Source of the DNA: Halobacteriales archaeon QS_1_68_20
Lineage (GTDB): Archaea; Halobacteriota; Halobacteria; Halobacteriales; PXRE01
Length of the DNA: 57,958 bases
Direction of reading: 5' to 3'
Assembly: GCA_003021085.1 (NCBI GenBank)
Contig: PXRE01000008.1
Coordinates: 70,682 to 128,639 of the forward strand
In this document: positions 34,440 to 43,085 of the stretch, in pieces
Numbering within the stretch: the first letter of the stretch is position 1
Layout of the letters: each line of letters starts with the position of its first letter
Made by a program: the position numbers and the translations under genes
Notes under the pieces: generated by a model
The model's database searches: none
Seen by the model: the letters and a program-made list of their open reading frames with translations, nothing else
What the model was told of the DNA's origin: nothing

Positions 34440-35741
34440 CTAGTCGTCGTCCGTGCTGGGCACGGACCCGGGAACCTCGGCGTCGATGGGCAGGCCGTCC
34501 ATCTCGGCGCCGAACTCCGGATCGAACAACTGGAGGGCGGTGTTGATGGTCGTCCAGTCGTCCTCGGCGGCGGCGTCCCGGAGGCTCTTGGTCGGTGCCG
34601 CCAGCAACTGCCCGACCAGCGCGTCGGCCATCGACTCGACGGCCTGTCGCTGTTCCTCGGTGAGGTCACCGCGGGCCTGGAGTTTCCTGAACGCCTCCTC
34701 CAGTTCCCGCTCTTTGACGCGCTCGGCGCTCTCGTACATCGCGGCGATGACGTCGTCGGCGCGCTCGCGCTTGTACTGCTCCTGCAGGTGGTCGAACTCC
34801 GCGTCGACCAGTTCCTCGACCTCCCGGGCAGCCTCGCGGCGCTGTTCGCGGGTCTGTTCGGTCAGCGACTCCAGCGACTCCAGGTCCCGCAGGACGACCC
34901 CCTCGCGCTCGGCCGCTTCCACCGCGACGTCGCGGGGCTGTGCCAGGTCGATGACGAAGGTGTCCCCCGCGTCGGCGACGGTCTCGGCGTCGATCACCCG
35001 GCCGTCGCTCCCGGTCGCGGTCACGACCAGGTCGGCGTCCGCGACGGCGGCCGGGAGGTCGTCGAGCCCGACCCCCCGACCCGGACAGTCCACTTCGCTG
35101 GCGACGTGCTCGGCCGAGGAGACGGTCCGGTTGGCGACGACGAGTTCCCCGGCGCCCCCGTCGGCGAACGCGCGGGCCGCCAGGGTGCCCATCTCGCCCG
35201 CGCCGACGACCAGCGCCGTCGCACCGTCGACGCCGCGTTCGCGGTCGGCCAGTTCCACCGCCGCGCTGCCGAACGAGACGACGCCGTCGTTGATCGTCGT
35301 CTCGGTGCGGGCGCGTTCGCCGACGTGGATGGCCTTCGTGACGGCGTTGTCCAGGGTCGACCCCATGGTCCCGACGCCACGCGCCCGCTCGTAGGCGTCA
35401 CGGACCTGGCCGAGAATCTGGTCCTCGCCCAGCACCAGCGACTCCAGGCCCGCGGCGACCCGCAGGAGGTGCCGGAGGCTCTCCTCGTGGTCCATGTACC
35501 GGACGGCGTCGTCCCGGAGGTCGGGGAGCGTCTCCGAGAGGACCGCACGGCCCGCCGCGGGGGCCGGCGTGACCACGTACACTTCCGCGCGGTTGCAGGT
35601 CTGCAGGACGTAGGCCCCCCTGACCTCCTCGCGGAGGCGCAACTCCTCCAGGCGCGTCGTCGGGTCGGCGACGGAAGCTTCCTCGATTTCCTTGACGTGC
35701 GCGCGCCCATGTGCGACGCTGACGCCAGATACGACGCTCAT
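34440..35741 (-). CDS. hemA: Glutamyl-tRNA reductase
   Basis: The 433-aa enzyme reduces glutamyl-tRNA to glutamate-1-semialdehyde in the C5 pathway of tetrapyrrole synthesis. The catalytic Cys is in LQTCNRAEVYV, the conserved GLESLVLGEDQILGQV block follows, and the NADPH domain contains VVGAGEMGTLAARAF. The C-terminal dimerisation helices include a long coiled region (VEELVDAEFDHLQEQYKRER) and an acidic tail. In other haloarchaea it often follows a precorrin-2 dehydrogenase gene; none is visible immediately upstream here, and a promoter-like AACTTTTT lies near 35801-35810. Confidence 0.96.
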   Translation of the reverse strand: MSVVSGVSVAHGRAHVKEIEEASVADPTTRLEELRLREEVRGAYVLQTCNRAEVYVVTPAPAAGRAVLSETLPDLRDDAVRYMDHEESLRHLLRVAAGLESLVLGEDQILGQVRDAYERARGVGTMGSTLDNAVTKAIHVGERARTETTINDGVVSFGSAAVELADRERGVDGATALVVGAGEMGTLAARAFADGGAGELVVANRTVSSAEHVASEVDCPGRGVGLDDLPAAVADADLVVTATGSDGRVIDAETVADAGDTFVIDLAQPRDVAVEAAEREGVVLRDLESLESLTEQTREQRREAAREVEELVDAEFDHLQEQYKRERADDVIAAMYESAERVKERELEEAFRKLQARGDLTEEQRQAVESMADALVGQLLAAPTKSLRDAAAEDDWTTINTALQLFDPEFGAEMDGLPIDAEVPGSVPSTDDD

Positions 35742-36006
35742 CGACGCTCACCCCCATCGACGCCTGCCATCGTTTTCGAACGAAATGTCGTCAGCAAACT
35801 TAACTTTTTCCACTGGGGGACCGTTCGCATCGAACGGAACGACGCCGACGTCGCCGGTCGTGGCGACGGTCGGCGGTCCGTTCGCAGGGCACCGGCTAGT
35901 CGTCCAGACGCGCTCGTCGTCGTCCGTACAGGCCCCATCACGGTCCCATCACACTCCCTGGGTCGGTGGTATCGAGGCCGGCCTCATAGCTCCGTCGACT
36001 CGGCCG

Positions 36007-36411
36007 TCACGTCCCCTCGACGCCCTGGACCCGGTAGCCGGCGTCGCGGGCGTCCGCGACGATGGCGTCCTGGTCGGCGCCGGCCTCGTAGTAGAACACC
36101 ACGTCGAAGGTCCCCTCCCGGAGGAGTTGCTGGCACTCCCAGACGAACTCGTCGCCGTCGATGGTCAGCCCCTGGTGTTGGTTGGAGGCGAACTCGGAGT
36201 CGTCGTTGCCGGAGTAGACGTACACGTCCGCCGGGTCGTGGCCGGCGTGCTCGGCGATCAGGTCGCCCGCCTCCAGGGTCGCCTGCATCATCTCGACGTC
36301 CTCGTCGCCCTCGAACTCCGTGTGGACGATCAGGCCGTTCAGTTCGATGTCGCCCGGTTCCAGGAGCGTTTTCGTGCGCCGGTAGAGGTCCTCGTCGGTG
36401 ACGTCGGCCAT
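36007..36411 (-). CDS. Haloarchaeal DUF5778-like protein
   Basis: The 134-aa acidic protein (MADVTDEDLYRRTKTLLEPG at the start) contains ELNGLIVHTEFEGDEDVEMM and FVWECQQLLREGTFDVVFYY and ends in GYRVQGVEGT. From memory it matches a haloarchaeal family described as DUF5778, without known function. Host-like composition and a clear ATG at 36411 support a real gene. Its neighbours are hemA and a PGF-CTERM surface protein; no operon is suggested. Confidence 0.75.
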   Translation of the reverse strand: MADVTDEDLYRRTKTLLEPGDIELNGLIVHTEFEGDEDVEMMQATLEAGDLIAEHAGHDPADVYVYSGNDDSEFASNQHQGLTIDGDEFVWECQQLLREGTFDVVFYYEAGADQDAIVADARDAGYRVQGVEGT

Positions 36412-36515
36412 GTCCGAGCCTGGACCTCCGGTGCCTTACAGTCCCCGATTCGTCGGCAGAGCGACGGGTCCGAACCGTCCGAAAAACGGGGTCCGGGATC
36501 ACTCCCGGAGCGGGC

Positions 36516-37508
36516 TTACTCGCCAGCGGTCCGCACGCCCAGCAGTGCGGCCAGCGTCAGCGCCAGGAGGGCCGCGACCGGGCCGAACCCGGGCACCGGG
36601 AAGTCCGAGGAGTCGTCGGGGGCCGGCGTGTCGCCCGGTCCGGAGGCACTCGTACCGGGGCCGCTGCCGGACTCGCCCACGTTCACGGTCAGCACCTCGT
36701 CGCCGACCTCGGCGGTGTGCGATCCCGACTGCTGGAACGTGTAGGCGAAGCCGACGGTCCGGGACTGCCCTGCCGGCACGGTCTTCGCGGCCTCCTCGAC
36801 CGCCTCGCCGTCGACCGTCAGGGTGAGACTGGCAACCCCGGCCGCGTCACCGCCGTTGTGGACCGTGGCGGTGATCAGCACCGGTTCGCCGACCGATGGG
36901 TTCTCGGTCTGGACGGAGACGTCGGTCACCTGGAAGTCCGGCGTGGGCGTCGGCGTGGGCGTCGGCGTGGGCGTCGGCGTGGGCGTCGGTTCCGGCGTGG
37001 GCGTGGGCGTCGGGGTCGGCGTGGGCGTGGGCGTCGGGGTCGGCGTCGACGGCGGCGTCGGCGGGGGCGTCGACTCCTCCACGGAGAACGTCTCGAAGTC
37101 GCTGTCGACGCTCTCCCCGCCGGATTTGGCCGAGGCGCTGATCGATTTGGTCCCGGTGCTGGCGTCCTCCGGCACCTTCACCGTCACCGTGGGACTGACC
37201 GACTGGCCCGCCGGGATCGTCTGCCAGAGCCACTTGGTCTCGCTCTCTTTCCAGGTCCCGCCGTCGTCGGAGCGCTCGACGATCTCCCACCCGCTCGGGA
37301 TCGAAATCGAGAGGATGTAGCCGGCGTCCTCGCTGCCGGTGTTCGACAGCGAGAACGAGAAGGTCACCGTGTCACCCTGCTGGACCGTGCTCGGCGCGTC
37401 TGCCGACACGCTGCCCGGTGCGGCGGTGACGGCCGGCGAGAACGCCGTCCCCGTCACGACGATCGCTGTGAGTACGATGCCAAGCGTCGTTCGGTGAAGT
37501 AGCCTCAT
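36516..37508 (-). CDS. PGF-CTERM-anchored surface protein with CARDB-like domains and Thr-Pro linker
   Basis: The 330-aa protein has a Sec signal (residues 1-29, ending VTAA), an NEW3/CARDB-like beta domain (TVQQGDTVTFSFSLSNTGSE), a linker of about 45 residues made almost only of Thr-Pro pairs, a second CARDB-like domain (VSVQTENPSVGEPVLITATV) and a PGF-CTERM signal (PVPGFGPVAALLALTLAALL then basic residues). PGF-CTERM proteins are cut and lipid-anchored by archaeosortase A (ArtA). The linker is probably glycosylated. The linker's 6-12-bp repeats lie at about 36943-37068. The subtilase gene begins its 3' end 16 bases upstream, so the two may share a transcript. Confidence 0.9.
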   Translation of the reverse strand: MRLLHRTTLGIVLTAIVVTGTAFSPAVTAAPGSVSADAPSTVQQGDTVTFSFSLSNTGSEDAGYILSISIPSGWEIVERSDDGGTWKESETKWLWQTIPAGQSVSPTVTVKVPEDASTGTKSISASAKSGGESVDSDFETFSVEESTPPPTPPSTPTPTPTPTPTPTPTPTPEPTPTPTPTPTPTPTPTPDFQVTDVSVQTENPSVGEPVLITATVHNGGDAAGVASLTLTVDGEAVEEAAKTVPAGQSRTVGFAYTFQQSGSHTAEVGDEVLTVNVGESGSGPGTSASGPGDTPAPDDSSDFPVPGFGPVAALLALTLAALLGVRTAGE

Positions 37509-37524
37509 TGTCTTGTCCTCCGTG

Positions 37525-40500
37525 TTAGATCTGCGTGTCGTCGCGCCACATCTCGATCAGTTCGAGGACCTGGAAGTCCCCGATCGTCGCACCGCAGGTG
37601 TTGGGGACCTCGGCGTCGTCCCGCCAGTACTCGATCGCCTGCAGGACCTCGAAGTCCCCGATGTATCCGTCGTCGTCGCTGTCGATGGCCTCGACCACCG
37701 TCGTACAGGACTCCTCCAGCGTGAACGTCTCGTTGTGAGCGCTCGTGACGTTGATCTCGCGGGTGTAGGTCGTGTTCTTGTACTGACCGTTCGCGGGGGG
37801 TGCGACCACCAGTCGGACGTCGCCGTGGACCTCGACGCCGCGGGTCCCGTCGGCGCCGAAGTCGATCGTGCCGTCGGACTGCGTGTCCAGCACGAGCGCC
37901 GGGTTGAGCTCCGCGTGGGACGGATACACCCGGATGCTGGCGCCCTCGACCGGGTCACCGTTCGAGTCGACCACGGTGACGTTCAGGACGTGCGGGTCGG
38001 GCATGGTCGTCGTCCCCCCGTCTGTGCCGTCGCCGACCGAGACGTTGGCGACGTTGTACACGTCGGGGACGCCGTTCGGTTCGCCGCTCGCGTTGTTCTC
38101 GCTGCCGACGAAGTCGTACGCGGTGACGGTGTAGTTCGCCCCCACAACGAGGTCACTCAGCGAGTACGTCCCGTTGACGTCGGTGGTCGCCAGGTCGCTC
38201 ACGTCCAGCAAACCGCCGTCCTCGTAGGCGACCGCCCAGACGAACCGGTCGGCCACCGAGGCGTTGTCGTGCTTGCGCACGGTCCCGGTGAGGTCGCCCG
38301 CCCGTTCGGTCGTGAACGTGGGCGTGGCGCTGTGGTCGACCTCGCCGGTGTCGCTGCGCTTGGCGGTCGCCTGCACGACGTAGGTCGTGTTCGCTTCGAG
38401 GCCGGTCACCTCGGTCGTGAACGTACACGCACTCGTACACGTCGTCGATCCGGCCTGGGTGGCGTTGCCGGGATCGCCCTGCTTCCAGTACGTGACGCTC
38501 AACGTGGCCGAGTCGGCGTCGTCGAGTCCAGCCAACCGCGCCCGGAGGGTCGCGTTGGACTCGCCGACGTCCGTCGGGGTCTTCGCCACGGCGCCGAACG
38601 ACCGGTTGGCCGCGTAGACGACTCCGTTCGCCAGGATACGGTCTGCCGCGTCCGTGAAGGCGTCGTCGGGAACGTAGTCCTGCCTGCCCAGCGACGACAG
38701 CAGGACCGTCCGGTTGGCCCGGTCGACGCCGATGCCGCGACCGAGGGTGGTGGTCCCGTTCTCCACGTCGGCCAGGTCCTCGCCGTGGAAGCCGGTGTAC
38801 CACGAGCGGTCGCCGTACGTCGCCTCGTGGATGGTCACCGCACCGCCGGCCCCGCCCACGTCGTCGAAGAGGATGTGGCTCTCCGTGATGCGGAACTCCG
38901 GCGTGTCGTAATCGTAACTGGAACCGGTGTCGGCGGGGTCGCCGGTGGCGGCCGACAGCCTGGTGATCCCGTTGCTGTCGGTCGCCCACTGGTCGAGGTA
39001 GACGACGCCGGTGTCGTCGGAGGCGGTCCGACTGCGGAACGTCGAGACGAACGAGTCGTTCGACGGGAACCGCTGGACGACGATCACGTCGTAGTGGCTC
39101 AGTTCGTCCAGGACCGCCCCGTTCGTCGTCGTGGTGACGTTGTAGTCCCGCGGCAGGTTCGCCGCGACGGTCGCCGCGACGTCACCGCCGTACTCGCCGC
39201 CAGGGGTGTCCAGCACGCCGACCTCGGTGTACTCCTCGACGACCACCGTCGGGCCCGTGGAGTGCACGCTCGTCCCGTTGGTACCCCGGAACGTGTGGGT
39301 CAGCGATACGTTGCCGGCGGTGCCCGCGGTCGTGGTGACGTTCACCGTCACCGTCCCCGTGTACCCCCCGAGGTCGACCGGGTCGCCGAAGGTACCGCTC
39401 TGGCCGTTGACCGTCAGGGTGCCGTTCGCGGCGTCGTAGGTCCCCGAAAGGTCGACGGTGACGTTGTCGGCGTGGGCCACCTCGAATGTGACCTCGATCG
39501 AGTCGCCGGACTCGACGTCCGCCGGTTGCTCGCCGGTCCTGCGGACGTCCAGGACGGGCGCGAGCGTGAAGTTCTGGACGACGTAACTCCCGTTGGGCAC
39601 CGTCACCGTCTCCGTGGTCGCCTCGTACCCGAAGTCGTCGGCCGTGACGTTGTACGTACCGTTGTCCGAGATGACGGAGTACCAGCCCGTCCCGTCCGTC
39701 GAGGTCTGGAAGCCGTCCTCGACCGACACCGTCGCGTCCGCGACGGGGTTGCCGTCGGGATCGGTCACCGTCCCGTTGATCCCGCTGTCGACGGCCACGA
39801 GGTCGGTGGCGTTTTTGGCGTCGACGATGCCGGTCCCGTAGCGGGTGTCGTTCCCGTCCGGTTCGCCGGGCGGCTTCCAGGCCGTCGAGTACAGCGCCTC
39901 CTTGGACGTCGACGGGGAGAGGTCGCCCCCGGCGGCCGACTGCATCAACGCGATGGTCCCGGCGACGTGTGGGGCGGCCATCGACGTGCCGTCCCAGTAC
40001 TCGTACCCGCCGTCGGGGACCGCGCTCTTGACGTCGTCGCCGGGCGCCGCCACGTCGGGGACGACGTACTCGTCGGGCCAGGACGCCGGGGCGTCCGATC
40101 CCCAGAAGTCCGAGGTGTTGATCACCTTGCCGCTAGAGAAGGAGGTGATGCCGGCGTTCTCGTTGGACGCCCCGATTGTGATGGACTCGTAGACGCTCCC
40201 GGGCGTGCCGATGGTCCCCTCGCCGTCGTTGCCGGCCGAGACCACCACGACGGTTCCGGCGGCCTGGGCGTTCTGGACGGCGTCGATCCAGGCCGACTGG
40301 GCCTCGTCGTTGGGGAACCCGAGGCTCATGCTGATGACGTCGGCGCCGTTGTCGACGGCCCACTGCATGCCCGCGATGGTCTGGGTGTACGTGCCGTACC
40401 CGCCGGGCACGGTGAGACCGTGCATCAGGTCGACGTTCGGCGCGACGCCGATCCACTCGCCGCTGGCGTTCCCGCCGGAGACGGTACCGCTCGTGTGGGT

Positions 40501-41274
40501 CCCGTGCCCGTGGGTGTCGTGGGGTTCACTGCCCTGCACCCGGTTGCCATCGCTGTCGAACTCGGCCCACCCACCCGGGTAGGTCGAGTTCGAGGGATCC
40601 TCGGTGTAGAGGTCGATGTCCGGGTGACTCACGTTCACGCCGGTGTCCAGCACGGCGACCTTCACGCCCTCACCCCGGACGCCGTACTCCTCCCAGACGG
40701 ACGTCGCGTTGACCTGCGTCAGGCCGTACGTCGTGTTGTACCCGTTGGCCTGGACCGTGCCGCGGCGGTCGTCCCCGGACCGCTCCGAGTCGGGTTCGGG
40801 AACCGTCACCTCGTAGTTCCGGTGGAGTCGTTCGACGCCATCGACGCTGGCGATTTCCCGCAGTTCGACCTCGCTCTTGTCCACCCGGAGGAGCACGGCG
40901 TTGGTCAGCCAGAAGCGCTGGCGCACCTCGACGCCGTCCCGCTTCGCGGCGAACCGCTGGAGCGGACCCTGGGTCCGCTCGGCGTGCTCGCTGAGTCGTT
41001 CGATCGCCGCCTCGCTGGACTGGACGTTCGAGAGGTCCCCACCGCCCAGTCTGACGACGACGTCCACTTCACCGGATCGGTCCAGCAGTTCGTCTTCGAT
41101 CGACACGACGGACGGGTCCTGCCTCGGAATCGGCGAGGCGTCGTCCGCCGTTCCTGTATCCGTAGCCCCCACTGCCGGCACCGTCACGGCCGACACCAGG
41201 ACGATCACCGCGAGGGCGACGGCGACCACCCTCTCGGTGGATCGTCCGGGGGATCCACTGGCGTCCGCAAACAT
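37525..41274 (-). CDS. Secreted subtilisin-like serine protease with dockerin-like C-terminus
   Basis: The 1249-aa protein has a signal helix (RVVAVALAVIVLVSAVTVPA), an inhibitor-like propeptide, and an S8 catalytic domain with Asp in AVLDTGVNVSH (~205), His in HGHGTHTSG (~260), the oxyanion region SAGNDG, and Ser in GTSMAAPHVAGT (~425). Carboxypeptidase-regulatory-like and fibronectin-like beta domains follow (GTVTDPDGNPVADATVSVED). The last ~60 residues have two EF-hand-like dockerin segments (DSDDDGYIGDFEVLQAIEYW and TIGDFQVLELIEMW). It probably degrades proteins outside the cell; the dockerin-like end may bind a surface partner. The start was moved to the ATG at 41274 because upstream residues lack signal-peptide character. 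Confidence 0.93.
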   Translation of the reverse strand: MFADASGSPGRSTERVVAVALAVIVLVSAVTVPAVGATDTGTADDASPIPRQDPSVVSIEDELLDRSGEVDVVVRLGGGDLSNVQSSEAAIERLSEHAERTQGPLQRFAAKRDGVEVRQRFWLTNAVLLRVDKSEVELREIASVDGVERLHRNYEVTVPEPDSERSGDDRRGTVQANGYNTTYGLTQVNATSVWEEYGVRGEGVKVAVLDTGVNVSHPDIDLYTEDPSNSTYPGGWAEFDSDGNRVQGSEPHDTHGHGTHTSGTVSGGNASGEWIGVAPNVDLMHGLTVPGGYGTYTQTIAGMQWAVDNGADVISMSLGFPNDEAQSAWIDAVQNAQAAGTVVVVSAGNDGEGTIGTPGSVYESITIGASNENAGITSFSSGKVINTSDFWGSDAPASWPDEYVVPDVAAPGDDVKSAVPDGGYEYWDGTSMAAPHVAGTIALMQSAAGGDLSPSTSKEALYSTAWKPPGEPDGNDTRYGTGIVDAKNATDLVAVDSGINGTVTDPDGNPVADATVSVEDGFQTSTDGTGWYSVISDNGTYNVTADDFGYEATTETVTVPNGSYVVQNFTLAPVLDVRRTGEQPADVESGDSIEVTFEVAHADNVTVDLSGTYDAANGTLTVNGQSGTFGDPVDLGGYTGTVTVNVTTTAGTAGNVSLTHTFRGTNGTSVHSTGPTVVVEEYTEVGVLDTPGGEYGGDVAATVAANLPRDYNVTTTTNGAVLDELSHYDVIVVQRFPSNDSFVSTFRSRTASDDTGVVYLDQWATDSNGITRLSAATGDPADTGSSYDYDTPEFRITESHILFDDVGGAGGAVTIHEATYGDRSWYTGFHGEDLADVENGTTTLGRGIGVDRANRTVLLSSLGRQDYVPDDAFTDAADRILANGVVYAANRSFGAVAKTPTDVGESNATLRARLAGLDDADSATLSVTYWKQGDPGNATQAGSTTCTSACTFTTEVTGLEANTTYVVQATAKRSDTGEVDHSATPTFTTERAGDLTGTVRKHDNASVADRFVWAVAYEDGGLLDVSDLATTDVNGTYSLSDLVVGANYTVTAYDFVGSENNASGEPNGVPDVYNVANVSVGDGTDGGTTTMPDPHVLNVTVVDSNGDPVEGASIRVYPSHAELNPALVLDTQSDGTIDFGADGTRGVEVHGDVRLVVAPPANGQYKNTTYTREINVTSAHNETFTLEESCTTVVEAIDSDDDGYIGDFEVLQAIEYWRDDAEVPNTCGATIGDFQVLELIEMWRDDTQI

Positions 41275-41489
41275 TGGTCGCGTAACCAATCCAGCTGTAC
41301 ATAAAAGCTTTGTGATAGCATACGGCCCCAAACTTAAGAAAAGTGGTAACAGGTTGGAAAGAACCCGTCTCCCGGGGCGACCGCCCAAACGGTGCGGCCG
41401 CTATCGGAGTTGGCACGCGAGAACGCGTGAGTTCGCCGGATTCGGGAGGTGCCTCCCGTCCAGGGGTCGGGACTGCCGGCCAGCGGCCC

Positions 41490-41684
41490 TCAGAGGCGGG
41501 TGACGTTCGTCGCCCGCGGGCCCTTCTCGGCCTGTTCGATGTCGAACTCGACTTCCTGACCCTCCTCGAGGTCCGGTCCGCCGACGTCTTCCATGTGGAA
41601 GAACACGTCGTCGTCCGCTTCGTCCGTCTCGATGAAACCGTAACCGCCTGAGTCGTTGAAGAACACGACCTCTCCGTTCGCCAT
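41490..41684 (-). CDS. cspA: Cold-shock domain protein
   Basis: The 64-aa protein is a complete cold-shock domain with RNP1-like GGYGFIETDEADDDVFFH and RNP2, ending GPRATNVTRL. It binds single-stranded RNA or DNA and is thought to act as an RNA chaperone; haloarchaea usually have several copies. A TATA-like TTTTATAC (on the - strand, near 41709-41716) lies about 28 bases before the ATG, consistent with a leaderless mRNA. Confidence 0.95.
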   Translation of the reverse strand: MANGEVVFFNDSGGYGFIETDEADDDVFFHMEDVGGPDLEEGQEVEFDIEQAEKGPRATNVTRL

Positions 41685-41749
41685 TGCGCCCGTACCTGTG
41701 TAGGCATCGTATAAAAAACTGTGCAACTCTCGCTCGCTCCACCGGTCGC

Positions 41750-42562
41750 TCAGAGTACCGAGCGCAATAGGATAGACAGGTTCGAAGCGACCACGGCAGC
41801 GATAAACTGTTCGAACCGCCGGATATCAAACGGCCAATTCGGTAGTTCTTCGATCTGGCCCTTCAATATCCCGAACGCGTGTAACTCGTCTTTCTCGTAT
41901 CCATCGGCGAAGACGAGATCCGTTTCACCGCTCCCGTTCACGAACCAACTTTCGATCTCCTGGCTATATCTCTCACGAAATCCGGCAAGCCACGTTCGTT
42001 TCGACGACCGGATCGCCACGTACAGTCCGTAGTGAGAAACGATCACTCCGGAGATACACATCAAAGTCATGATACCATATCCGAGGAGCACGAAGATATT
42101 GACCTGTTGGATAACGAACAGTGCAGAGATGGTCAACGTCAGAATGTACATAAATGCCGCGAAAAATATCATTCTTGAGTAAGGCTCTAATCCCAGGTGA
42201 GTCGCCTTCTTCGTAACGTCCAACCGGACCGTTTTCCGTCCAATTCGTTTCCCCATGAAGACATATCCGACGGTCAAACACCAGCCGACGAGTACGCCAA
42301 CGGCTATTATCACGGAGTAGACGACGAGGTAGTACAATTTCATTCCTACCGGTAACGGCCGCCACGGCGTCCCGACGAGGATCGATAATTTCGACGCGTC
42401 CCAGAGATAGGGGACCGCGACAAACACGAGGAGGCCGAGGACGTAGACGATGGCCGTCGGACGGTGAAAGTACCGTCCAGAGGGACGCTTCGTCCACGGG
42501 AGCGGTTCGTAAACGCGCTCTATGAGGGCGGCGAAGAACGAATAGTACTCGCTGTCGGGCAT
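41750..42562 (-). CDS. Membrane protein of unknown function
   Basis: The 270-aa protein (MPDSEYYSFFAALIERVYEP) has about five TM segments: ~34-52, ~70-95, ~125-145, ~150-172 and a weak C-terminal one, with a soluble stretch (RERYSQEIESWFVNGSGETD) before the last helices. Base composition is clearly lower in GC than the flanks, suggesting transfer. The start was set at the ATG at 42562; the frame is open further upstream. It overlaps the 3' end of the small membrane gene at 42520-42789 by 43 bases, which fits coupling. No family recognised. Confidence 0.7.
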   Translation of the reverse strand: MPDSEYYSFFAALIERVYEPLPWTKRPSGRYFHRPTAIVYVLGLLVFVAVPYLWDASKLSILVGTPWRPLPVGMKLYYLVVYSVIIAVGVLVGWCLTVGYVFMGKRIGRKTVRLDVTKKATHLGLEPYSRMIFFAAFMYILTLTISALFVIQQVNIFVLLGYGIMTLMCISGVIVSHYGLYVAIRSSKRTWLAGFRERYSQEIESWFVNGSGETDLVFADGYEKDELHAFGILKGQIEELPNWPFDIRRFEQFIAAVVASNLSILLRSVL

Positions 42563-42789
42563 AGTGAATGAATCACGGACCGGAGAACGACCTCGATTCC
42601 CTTTTGCTCCAACCACAGAACGGTGATCAGGACGAAAAACAGGTCGATGGCGAATACCGTGGGAAACAGATTCGAGACGAAGGAACTGTGTCTCCCGTAC
42701 GTGTAGGATATCAGCAATCCCGACGCATACATTACTGCCGGAAAAGAAACGCAAACACCCAGGAATTTAGGTGCCAGGAACCGAGCCAT
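42520..42789 (-). CDS. Possible 89-aa two-TM membrane protein
   Basis: The frame encodes MARFLAPKFLGVCVSFPAVM, a first TM helix, a short loop (TYGRHSSFVSNL) and a second TM helix (TVFAIDLFFVLITVLWLEQK), then a less convincing tail. It overlaps the start of the larger membrane gene. The two hydrophobic helices and an ATG with AT-rich upstream sequence favour a real gene, or the detached N-terminal part of one. Confidence 0.45.
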   Translation of the reverse strand: MARFLAPKFLGVCVSFPAVMYASGLLISYTYGRHSSFVSNLFPTVFAIDLFFVLITVLWLEQKGIEVVLRSVIHSLCPTASTIRSSPPS

Positions 42790-43085
42790 CTATCGATCCG
42801 TTTCTTCGAATGCATAGAGCGCAAGCCGGATTCAGTGATGACAATATGTTGTCGATCCCATATTAGCGATTTTTTCATATCCCGTAAATGAACATTAATC
42901 ATCTAGTGCAAGTAGCCTGGACGAATGTAATGAATATTTTCATAATAGATGTTATATCCATCGTCGAATATTATCCATCGAAGTGGAGAAGGGACGAACG
43001 AGCCCTGTCAGCCGGAGGTTCAGTCGTGAAAGTATTAGAAAATACTCAAATAAAACCTTTTACTCTCCGGATGTAGTCTCAGTTC
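42790..43085. other. AT-rich intergenic region
   Basis: About 300 bases with much lower GC than the genome. They contain a poor open frame (42888-43076, + strand) without homology features, TATA-like elements (ATATTTTCATAATAG, CAAATAAAACC near 43048-43057) and the promoter of the cis-prenyltransferase gene at 43086. It probably divides two transferred segments or is the edge of one. Confidence 0.5.

Noticed and set aside
36943..37068. Short GGCGTGGGCGTC-type repeats as a non-coding satellite
   Set aside because: They encode the Thr-Pro linker of the PGF-CTERM protein in frame, which explains the repetition.
37513..41304. 1263-codon open frame on the + strand opposite the subtilase
   Set aside because: A shadow of the protease gene; composition is Val/Arg/Asp-rich with no motifs, while the - strand has an intact S8 triad and signal peptide.
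42888..43076. 62-codon open frame on the + strand
   Set aside because: No recognisable features, lies in AT-rich promoter-like sequence, and composition looks like translated non-coding DNA.
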